From B16-G9 sp964455635 (GTDB taxonomy: Bacteria > Bacteroidota > Bacteroidia > Bacteroidales > F082): 6,699 bases of DNA. Each line of letters starts with the position of its first letter. Position 1 is the first letter of the stretch. The position numbers and the translations under genes were made by a program. Of the stretch, positions 1 through 5,042 are shown one piece after another. The DNA lies in contig CAYVWX010000175.1 in the NCBI GenBank assembly GCA_964455635.1, positions 1-6,699 of the forward strand, written 5' to 3'. The notes beneath the pieces were generated by a model. It ran no database searches. It saw nothing but the letters and a program-made list of their open reading frames with translations, and was not told the origin of the DNA.

Positions 1-2377
1 TTATAGGACTTAACAGGATTCCGAAAAACGGATAAAGCAAACCTGCAGCAACAGGCACACCAATGGAGTTGTAAACAAAAGCAAAAAAGAGATTTTGCTT
101 AATATTTCGCATCACAAGTTTGCTTAATGAATAGGCCCTGACGATACCGTTCAGGTCGCCTTTTATCAGGGTTATTTCGGCACTTTGCATGGCAATATCG
201 GTTCCGGTACCCATGGCAATTCCAATGTTAGCCAAAGCCAGGGCCGGGGCATCATTAATTCCGTCGCCGGCCATGGCAACAATTTTGCCCTGCTTTTGAA
301 GTTCTTCAACCTTGTTGTATTTGTCTTGTGGCAGGCAATCGGACTGATAAGCATCAATGCCCATTTCTTCGGCAATGGCTTTGGCAGTAAATTCATTATC
401 GCCGGTAAGCATAATTACCTTTAATCCCGCTTTATGAAGTTTTTGAATGGCACCGGCAGATGATGTTTTAATTTTATCGGCAACGCCAACCATACCCACC
501 ACAAAAGTGTCCACAATTAAAAACATAACCGTTTGACCGGTTTGTTGCCATTCGGCAGCCATCTTTTTATCTTTATCAGCAATTTTAGCTCCAAAGGTCT
601 CTGCCAGCCTCAAGTTTCCAAGGCCGGTCTTTTGTCCGTTTAACATAGCCTGAACGCCCATACCTGTTACCGATTCAAAATTTTCCACTTGGGAAATCCG
701 AATATTTTTTTCAGCAGCACCCTTTACGATGGCTTCGGCCACAGGGTGTTCACTATTTTTATCCACCGATGCTGCGATAGCCAATATTTCATCATCGCTA
801 ATATTTTCAGTAAATGATTTATAACTTTTCAAGGCCGGTTTTCCAACCGTAAGGGTTCCCGTTTTATCGACTACAATAGTATCCACCTTACTCATCTCTT
901 CGATGGCTCTGGCATCTTTAACCAGCACACCCGACTGTGCAGCACGGCCGGTTCCCACCATAATCGACATGGGGGTAGCAAGGCCTAAAGCACACGGACA
1001 GGCAATTACCAACACTGCAATGGCATTAACGAAAGCGTAAACCAAAGCAGGCTCAGGCCCCCAAAAATACCACACAACAAATGTGAGTATTGATGCGGAA
1101 ACAACTATTTGGACAAAATATTTTGCAACGGTATCGGCCAATTGCTGAATGGGTGCACGCGACCGGCTGGCTTTGTTTACCATGTCAATAATTTGCGAGA
1201 GTAAGGTTTCCGAGCCAACCTTTTGTGCTTTCATTTTAAAGGCGGTACGTCCGTTAACCGTACCTCCAATAACTTTTTCTCCTTTAACTTTTTCCGAAGG
1301 GATGGGCTCTCCGGTAATCATACTTTCATCAATTACGGCATTGCCTTCAAACACAATCCCATCTACCGGAATTTTTTCACCGGGACGTATTTGAAGAAGA
1401 TCGTTTTTCACAACCTCTTCAACAGGAATCTCAACCTCCTGACCATCCCGAATTACTCTTGCAGTAGGCGGAACCAGATTAAGAAGTGCTTTTATAGCCG
1501 TATTTGTTTTACTATGAGCACGTAACTCAAGCACCTGCCCAAGCAAAACCAACGTTAAAATTACTGCTGCCGCTTCAAAATAAAGGTGCACATATCCCTG
1601 ATCATCTTTAAACTGAATCGGAAAAAGTTCCGGGAAGAAAAGAGCCATTACGCTAAACAAAAATGCTGCTCCCACTCCCAACGAGATGAGTGTCCACATA
1701 TTTGGTGACCACCGTCGCACCGAATTCCATCCCCGGATAAAGAAATCCCAACTTGAATAAAAAATAACAGGAACGGTTAAAACAAACTGCACCCAACGCC
1801 AAATATTTTCGGAAGCCAGCTTATTAAGATCAATAAAAGGCACATAATCAGACATTGAGATAAGAAAAACTGGAACCGATAATACCAATGCAATCCAAAA
1901 CCTTTTAGCCATTTTTTTATAAGCCTTTTCTTCTTCACTTTGCTCCACACCTTTTTCAGGAACCAGATCCATACCACAAATGGGACATGAACCGGGAGAG
2001 TCACTCTTAACCTCCGGATGCATAGGACATGAATAAACCGATTCTACTTTTTTTACAGTTGCAACCTCTTTAATAAGATGCATACCACATACGGGACAGT
2101 CACCGGCATGGTTATAGGTTTTGTCACCCTCACACTGCATGGGACAATAGTAAACACCCTCAGACTTAGACGATTGTTTAACAGCCACCCCTTTTATATC
2201 AGGCTTGTGGTGTTTGTGGTTGTGGTGAGCCCCATTTTGAACTGCACCATCCTGCTTGTTTGCAGAGTCATCCAAAACAAGATGCATACCACATACAGGA
2301 CAATCTCCCTGACTTTCATATACCTTTTCCCCTTCGCAATGCATGGGGCAATAATACTTTTCCTGATTGTTTTCCAT
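1..2377 (-). CDS. copA: Copper-exporting P1B-type ATPase with three N-terminal HMBD repeats (C-terminus cut by window edge)
   Basis: An open frame of 792 codons runs from the ATG at 2377 to the window edge; by family length about 20-25 residues are missing. The protein pumps Cu(I) (possibly Ag(I)) out of the cytoplasm using ATP. Visible in order: three HMBD zinc-ribbon-like units at residues 8-35, 76-102 and 115-140; a His cluster HHNHKHH at 51-57; membrane segments near 160-176, 195-213, 227-248 and 263-283; the actuator TGE at 355-357; CPC at 460-462 in the metal-binding helix; the phosphorylated D504 in DKTGT; HP at 544-545; TGD at 658-660; GDGIND at 704-709; and YN at 769-770 in the seventh helix. 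CPC with YN indicates the Cu(I) (P1B-1) class by family knowledge; the expected MxxSS of helix 8 lies outside. There is no classical HMA/CxxC ferredoxin-fold domain. It is the last visible gene of a unit with the SHOCT and Cys-containing small proteins. No promoter of its own is visible in the 188-bp gap upstream. Confidence 0.97.
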   Translation of the reverse strand, partial: MENNQEKYYCPMHCEGEKVYESQGDCPVCGMHLVLDDSANKQDGAVQNGAHHNHKHHKPDIKGVAVKQSSKSEGVYYCPMQCEGDKTYNHAGDCPVCGMHLIKEVATVKKVESVYSCPMHPEVKSDSPGSCPICGMDLVPEKGVEQSEEEKAYKKMAKRFWIALVLSVPVFLISMSDYVPFIDLNKLASENIWRWVQFVLTVPVIFYSSWDFFIRGWNSVRRWSPNMWTLISLGVGAAFLFSVMALFFPELFPIQFKDDQGYVHLYFEAAAVILTLVLLGQVLELRAHSKTNTAIKALLNLVPPTARVIRDGQEVEIPVEEVVKNDLLQIRPGEKIPVDGIVFEGNAVIDESMITGEPIPSEKVKGEKVIGGTVNGRTAFKMKAQKVGSETLLSQIIDMVNKASRSRAPIQQLADTVAKYFVQIVVSASILTFVVWYFWGPEPALVYAFVNAIAVLVIACPCALGLATPMSIMVGTGRAAQSGVLVKDARAIEEMSKVDTIVVDKTGTLTVGKPALKSYKSFTENISDDEILAIAASVDKNSEHPVAEAIVKGAAEKNIRISQVENFESVTGMGVQAMLNGQKTGLGNLRLAETFGAKIADKDKKMAAEWQQTGQTVMFLIVDTFVVGMVGVADKIKTSSAGAIQKLHKAGLKVIMLTGDNEFTAKAIAEEMGIDAYQSDCLPQDKYNKVEELQKQGKIVAMAGDGINDAPALALANIGIAMGTGTDIAMQSAEITLIKGDLNGIVRAYSLSKLVMRNIKQNLFFAFVYNSIGVPVAAGLLYPFFGILLSPI
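2075..2305 (-). repeat. Intragenic near-identical 27-bp repeats encoding HMBD units 1 and 2 of CopA
   Basis: Plus-strand positions 2075-2101 and 2279-2305 match at 25 of 27 bases and encode the same DCPVCGMHL segment of the first two metal-binding units, 204 bp (68 codons) apart. The third unit (DNA about 1957-2035) is more diverged and carries the usual CPMHPEV start. The first two instead read CPMHCEG and CPMQCEG, which adds a Cys to each. The close DNA match suggests a fairly recent internal duplication of one unit. Confidence 0.8.
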
Positions 2378-2479
2378 AGTTATATTTATTTTTATACTTA
2401 CCTTCTCTATTTTTTGTATTTTCCATTGCTTCTGATATCAGGACCAATTGATTTCCGGTGCGAATAAACACTTCAGAAA

Positions 2480-2553
2480 GCATTTTATTGAACCTGCCAG
2501 GCAGCTTTTAAATTTCAAGTACCCCGGAACATGAATAAAGTTCAATAAAATGC
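2480..2553. repeat. 74-bp inverted-repeat element with flanking direct repeats (MITE-like or transcript hairpin)
   Basis: Perfect 14-bp inverted arms lie at 2480-2493 (GCATTTTATTGAAC) and 2540-2553, with 46 bp between them. A small inner hairpin, CTGC-CAG-GCAG, begins right after the left arm. Directly abutting the arms are CTTCAGAAA (2471-2479) and CTTAAGAAA (2554-2562), matching at 8 of 9 positions, as a target-site duplication would. The element fills the gap between the SHOCT gene and copA. It may be a miniature transposable element. Equally, in the RNA it would form a long stem that could protect or terminate the upstream transcript and set the ratio of small proteins to CopA. It has no coding capacity. 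Confidence 0.55.
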
Positions 2554-2565
2554 CTTAAGAAAACG

Positions 2566-2790
2566 CTATGGCAATTCATTTAAAATACGATTGTATTCCT
2601 CTTTTGAGATGTCGCCTCTGGCGTACCGTTTTGATAAAATTTCACGAGGTGTATCGTGACGAAACCGGTTATTTGAGTCAGTGTTTCTAATTAAACTGTA
2701 AAGGAACCAGACAAAAAACGCCATCATTATTGCGCCTCCTATCCACCAGAATCCCATTCCCCAACCTGACATATTTCCAAAATTCATCAT
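2566..2790 (-). CDS. Small SHOCT-domain membrane protein
   Basis: This 74-residue protein has a Met-, Gly- and Trp-rich N-terminus, one membrane helix at about residues 15-34, and a C-terminal SHOCT domain at about 48-73 (PREILSKRYARGDISKEEY). SHOCT is a short helical domain often found at the end of small membrane proteins, and such proteins are frequent beside copper-resistance genes. The exact function is unknown; an oligomerising or accessory role at the membrane is inference. The N-terminal methionines (residues 1, 2, 7 and 12) could bind Cu(I), but this is speculative. The ATG at 2790 follows the AAAGTT start context shared with neighbouring genes; the ATG directly after it is an equally possible start. 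The gene sits 52 bp after the small Cys-containing gene and upstream of copA, suggesting one transcript. Confidence 0.85.
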   Translation of the reverse strand: MMNFGNMSGWGMGFWWIGGAIMMAFFVWFLYSLIRNTDSNNRFRHDTPREILSKRYARGDISKEEYNRILNELP

Positions 2791-2842
2791 AACTTTATAT
2801 TTTTAATAATTATTTAAATAAATACATGTTTTTTGCTTTTAG

Positions 2843-3025
2843 CTAATTTTGACTGCACGTACTAATACTTTTAATACTACAAGCCCCACAAGCGGAACTT
2901 TCGGTTGAACCGGGTTCAATTTCTTCGGCAATATCGGTTTGCTTATTCCATAACATTGCAAAACTTAACCCCATTGATGCCAACGCCACAAGTATAAAAC
3001 TGAGCAAAAACAATTTGAGTAACAT
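2843..3025 (-). CDS. Small Cys-containing membrane protein, unknown function
   Basis: A 60-residue protein with one N-terminal hydrophobic helix (about residues 2-26), an acidic linker (about 31-42) and a C-terminal tail with C46-x-x-C49 and C57. The layout (membrane anchor plus a short Cys tail) resembles small metal-handling or redox membrane proteins. NqrM/DUF539-like and FeoB-associated Cys-rich proteins are alternatives with similar layout, but I cannot assign it to either. It is the first intact gene after promoter 1 and precedes the SHOCT gene and copA, so a role in metal delivery or sensing is a reasonable inference. Its start context AAAGTTATG followed by TACTCAAA is almost the same as that of the YceI-like gene in the other unit. 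Confidence 0.75.
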   Translation of the reverse strand: MLLKLFLLSFILVALASMGLSFAMLWNKQTDIAEEIEPGSTESSACGACSIKSISTCSQN

Positions 3026-3050
3026 AACTTTGTATTTTTAAATGATTTGT

Positions 3051-3240
3051 TTAATAACAAACGGGAAGACCTAATATTTTTTCAAATTCTTCAGCCCATG
3101 ACGGGTCTGTAATTATCTTCCTTAAAGTCAACCGAAGCTTTTATAAGCTTCACAGATATTTCAGGAGCTCCGCGGAAATACTGGTATCTTTCTTTTTTAA
3201 TCCGGTAGGATTGACACCACCTATTTTTCTCCTTTTTCAT
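3051..3240 (-). pseudogene. Possible frameshifted small gene in the leader of unit 1
   Basis: An ATG at 3240 opens a 49-codon frame ending in TGA at 3091-3093. A second frame, skipping one base near 3115, continues with a plausible C-terminus (TDPSWAEEFEKILGLPVCY) to TAA at 3051-3053, 26 bp before the next gene. Read together with one base skipped, they would give a protein of about 62 residues. No family is recognised. Neither frame has a clear ribosome-binding context, and the second frame contains upstream stops (3141-3143 and nearby), so this may be a decayed gene or chance. Evidence is limited to frame continuity and protein-like composition. Confidence 0.25.
3134..3151. other. Perfect hairpin in leader of unit 1
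   Basis: GAAGCTT and AAGCTTC are perfect 7-bp arms around the loop TTAT. No T-tract follows on either strand, so it is not a convincing intrinsic terminator. It lies inside the predicted 5' leader and inside the possible broken gene. Confidence 0.4.
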
Positions 3241-3245
3241 TAGAC

Positions 3246-3272
3246 GTACCAGAAAATAATGCTTTTCGGTAC
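3246..3272. other. Stem-loop in leader of unit 1
   Basis: GTACC pairs with GGTAC and GAAAA pairs with TTTTC, with one bulged A (3251) and a 6-nt loop, giving a ten-pair stem. It lies about 70-100 nt downstream of the predicted promoter 1 and just before the possible small ORF start at 3240. It could be a leader regulatory structure. No known riboswitch class is recognised. Confidence 0.4.
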
Positions 3273-3342
3273 TTTATTAAATGCCGTTTTTCGATTCAAA
3301 TATGTTTGAGCAGAAAAACTATTTAACCCATTTAATCTTTAA

Positions 3343-3350
3343 CAAAGATA
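3343..3350 (-). promoter_or_regulatory. Promoter 1, -7 box of the copA unit
   Basis: On the minus strand this reads TATCTTTG, a perfect match to the Bacteroidota -7 consensus TAnnTTTG, followed by TTAAAG. No good -33 TTTG is present at the usual distance, which fits a promoter that needs an activator. It would start a transcript with a leader of about 310 nt before the small Cys-containing gene. The same arrangement occurs at 4665-4672. Confidence 0.65.
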
Positions 3351-3372
3351 CACCACGTAATTAGCTTATATG

Positions 3373-3401
3373 TTATACAATTTTGACAAAAAGTTGTATA
3401 A
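3373..3401. promoter_or_regulatory. Inverted-repeat operator, copy 1
   Basis: The 8-bp arms TTATACAA (3373-3380) and TTGTATAA (3394-3401) flank a 13-bp spacer. Arm centres are 21 bp apart, two helical turns. It matches the copy at 4695-4723 in 28 of 29 positions and, like it, lies 22 bp upstream of a TAnnTTTG box. Its centre would be near -45 to -50 from the predicted start site, an activator position. The binding protein is unknown; an AraC-type, Crp/Fnr-type or other dimeric activator is possible. Confidence 0.75.
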
Positions 3402-3569
3402 ATTTAGTTTATGAGAAAAATGTAATCTAAAAAATATCTTCAACAAAATAAAAATATGGTTTTAACACACAAGTCTGAATATAAATTATATATACCATAT
3501 CAGAACAAAACCACCGGCAAAAAAAAAGATGACTACAGGCAGGCAGCAAACAAAAATGAAGCAAATTTT

Positions 3570-3911
3570 TTAAATGTAATCAACCCCTTCGTCATCGGTT
3601 CGAATTTTAAATACCTTTTCTACCGGAGAAACAACAACCATCCCGTCACCTCTATAACCCGTACGTCCGGATTCCCTTATTAAATCAACTACTTTGTCAA
3701 CAACAGATGCAGCTACAAGAATCTCAAGTTTAATAACACGGTATGCGTCGGCGAAAGGATACTTATTACTAACGTGTTCTTTCTCATGGTCGGAATACTG
3801 TCCGGTTCCGTCACACTCAACCATGGTCATACAACAAAAACCATTTTTCTTTAACGTTTTGTATACATCCTCCACTTTTCGATGACGGATATAAGCTTTT
3901 ATTAATTTCAT
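3570..3911 (-). CDS. PII-family signalling protein, metal-cluster-associated type with short T-loop
   Basis: A 113-residue protein matching PII (GlnB/GlnK) along its length: an MKLIKAYI start strand, GxG at 35-37 before the T-loop, KLEILV at 61-66 after it, the B-loop TGYRGDG at 84-90, and the C-terminal VEKVFKIRT at 97-105. Against E. coli GlnB as I recall it, the T-loop is about 4 residues shorter, the uridylylated Tyr context is absent, the B-loop Lys is Met91 and the first C-loop Arg is Lys102. C26, C27 and C33 plus H42 and H46 near the T-loop are candidate metal ligands. A PII subgroup (PII-NG) is known to be encoded beside heavy-metal efflux genes, and this gene fits it. A sensor role tied to metal stress rather than nitrogen is inference. 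It shares the unit with the YceI-like gene, 138 bp upstream. Confidence 0.9.
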   Translation of the reverse strand: MKLIKAYIRHRKVEDVYKTLKKNGFCCMTMVECDGTGQYSDHEKEHVSNKYPFADAYRVIKLEILVAASVVDKVVDLIRESGRTGYRGDGMVVVSPVEKVFKIRTDDEGVDYI

Positions 3912-3975
3912 AATTATATTTTATTTGTTTAATATGAATTCATTTTTCTAAGTAATAATTTACAACGTTTGATTA

Positions 3976-3991
3976 ATGCAGAAATCTGCAT
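3976..3991. promoter_or_regulatory. Short palindrome between YceI-like and PII genes
   Basis: ATGCAGA and TCTGCAT are perfect 7-bp arms with a 2-bp centre, 65 bp upstream of the PII start. It could be an operator or a weak processing hairpin. No TAnnTTTG box is seen between it and the PII gene. Confidence 0.35.
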
Positions 3992-4049
3992 AGAAATCAG
4001 CCTTTTGCAGCCATATTTTATGACAACTGAACAGGACCTTTACCTACAA

Positions 4050-4595
4050 TCACCTTTCATTCACCCTGGCAAGCAACGACTGAGCTACCTGAACATAAAT
4101 ATCGTCACCAATGCCATCCAGTTCAATTCCCGGAAAAACATCAACAAACTTTAATCGAAAATTCATACTCAGCAAACAAGCTGCTGAAGATTTTTCAACC
4201 CGATGTATCAGTACGCCCTGTCCAATTATTTGGCTATCACCCGGAGAAAGATATCCCTCAACTTTAAAATCTAAAGGTGGATGACTTTTGGTATTAATAT
4301 AATCAATTCCAAGCTTTCCAGTAAAAATAAGCTCCTCATCACGATGCTTGTCAATCCATGATTGCACAATATTATTGTCGGAAAACAGATTTGAAACCTT
4401 TTGTTTTAAAATAACCTTACCCGTTTCGTAATCCAATAAAACAAGCAGTTGTTTTGAACTAATGTTAACAAGCTCGCCTTTGTATTGAACTTTAATAAAT
4501 AAAATCCCACTATTGGTTCTATATTCATCTTGTGCATAAACCTTTGTTAAGGCAGTAATAAAAAATAGTAACAAAATAATTTTTTTGAGTAGCAT
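4050..4595 (-). CDS. Secreted YceI-like (lipocalin-fold) protein, divergent
   Basis: A 181-residue protein from the ATG at 4595, with a signal peptide at 1-21 (hydrophobic 5-16, cleavage after VYA). The rest follows the YceI layout: a strand LVLLDYETGK (51-60), a middle segment with KHRDEELIFTG (83-93), DFKVEGYLSPGD (109-120), and a C-terminal FRLKFVDVFPG (146-156) then IGDDIYVQV (162-170). The usual HGVTK-type motif is missing, so assignment is moderate. YceI proteins are periplasmic or secreted binders of amphiphilic or isoprenoid ligands and are often induced by stress. The frame extends to a GTG at 4625, but the ATG is preferred because it puts the signal peptide at the N-terminus and has the AAAGTTATG context of the neighbours. 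It is the first gene after promoter 2. Confidence 0.75.
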   Translation of the reverse strand: MLLKKIILLLFFITALTKVYAQDEYRTNSGILFIKVQYKGELVNISSKQLLVLLDYETGKVILKQKVSNLFSDNNIVQSWIDKHRDEELIFTGKLGIDYINTKSHPPLDFKVEGYLSPGDSQIIGQGVLIHRVEKSSAACLLSMNFRLKFVDVFPGIELDGIGDDIYVQVAQSLLARVNER

Positions 4596-4600
4596 AACTT

Positions 4601-4651
4601 TTATATAAGATTCTTTTGTTCCCACAGGTCAACATTGTTTGGTTTCTTCAT
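4601..4651 (-). CDS. Possible 16-codon leader peptide
   Basis: An ATG at 4651, about 14 nt after the predicted -7 box, opens MKKPNNVDLWEQKNLI, with TAA at 4601-4603. The stop lies 5 nt before the YceI-like ATG, close enough for coupled translation. The peptide has no recognisable motif and may be chance. Whether the leader is long enough for ribosome loading is doubtful. Confidence 0.2.
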   Translation of the reverse strand: MKKPNNVDLWEQKNLI

Positions 4652-4664
4652 CGTTTAACATTAA

Positions 4665-4672
4665 CAAATGTA
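4665..4672 (-). promoter_or_regulatory. Promoter 2, -7 box of the YceI-PII unit
   Basis: The minus strand reads TACATTTG, a perfect TAnnTTTG, followed by TTAATG, nearly the same as at promoter 1. The predicted leader to the ATG at 4595 is about 60 nt. There is no -33 TTTG at normal spacing. Confidence 0.7.
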
Positions 4673-4694
4673 CAATTACTCAAACCGATATCTA

Positions 4695-4723
4695 TTATAC
4701 AATTTTCACAAAAAGTTGTATAA
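4695..4723. promoter_or_regulatory. Inverted-repeat operator, copy 2
   Basis: Arms TTATACAA (4695-4702) and TTGTATAA (4716-4723) with a 13-bp spacer. The only difference from copy 1 is C at 4707 for G at 3385. The 22-bp distance to the -7 box is the same as in copy 1. Conservation of both sequence and spacing in otherwise unlike intergenic DNA is strong evidence that it is functional. Confidence 0.78.
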
Positions 4724-5042
4724 GTTTTGTTAACTACACACAAAAAAATCAAATGACGGGCTTGACAAAGGCAAAAAAGGTTTGCCAATACAGATTAGAG
4801 ATACTAACGCATGTACATATATTAAATTCCGGCTACAACCGTCCGTTTAAAAAACAATGAATTCGCAAATAAAAAAGAAAGAAAACAGATAACCCGACAG
4901 AGCTAAATATTTCAAAATCAGGAATAATGCGGTTAGAGAATATATAGTTTATACACAAGCCCGGGTAGTAAAACCCCAATTAAAAACCTGATTAAAATAA
5001 AATCTGCAAAACAAAAATAATCAGAAGCTCCTAAATTCAGAA
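4724..5042. other. Gene-free AT-rich spacer
   Basis: No convincing gene is seen on either strand. The only structure is a perfect 6-bp hairpin, GGCAAA-AAAGG-TTTGCC, at 4770-4786. On the minus strand it is followed by TTTGTC and could be a weak terminator for the lipoprotein gene, although it lies about 260 bp past its stop. Confidence 0.5.

Noticed and set aside
185..424. Plus- and minus-strand frames inside the ATPase hinge region (also 172-396, 1149-1525 and 1777-2004)
   Set aside because: All overlap the continuous copA frame, which carries every P-type ATPase motif; these are out-of-frame shadows.
2432..2441. 10-bp palindrome CTGATATCAG upstream of copA
   Set aside because: Short, unique in the window and without an accompanying promoter box; likely chance.
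2078..2467. Plus-strand open frame of 129 codons
   Set aside because: It lies opposite the HMBD-coding start of copA; the composition is low-complexity hydrophobic with no domain, a shadow of the real gene.
3296..3309. TCAAA-TATG-TTTGA inverted repeat in the copA-unit leader
   Set aside because: Five A/T-rich pairs are expected by chance in DNA of this composition.
3456..3683. Plus-strand open frame of 75 codons downstream of operator 1
   Set aside because: It overlaps the end of the PII gene on the other strand, has no recognisable domain, and the promoter signals point to the minus strand.
3969..4154. Plus-strand open frame of 61 codons
   Set aside because: It overlaps the C-terminus of the YceI-like gene antisense and shows no domain.
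4639..4860. Plus-strand open frame of 73 codons spanning promoter 2
   Set aside because: It runs through the operator and -7 box of the opposite strand and has no protein-like pattern.
4962..4979. Small inverted repeat GGGT...ACCC downstream of the lipoprotein gene
   Set aside because: The stem is only 4 pairs and lacks a T-tract, too weak to call a terminator.
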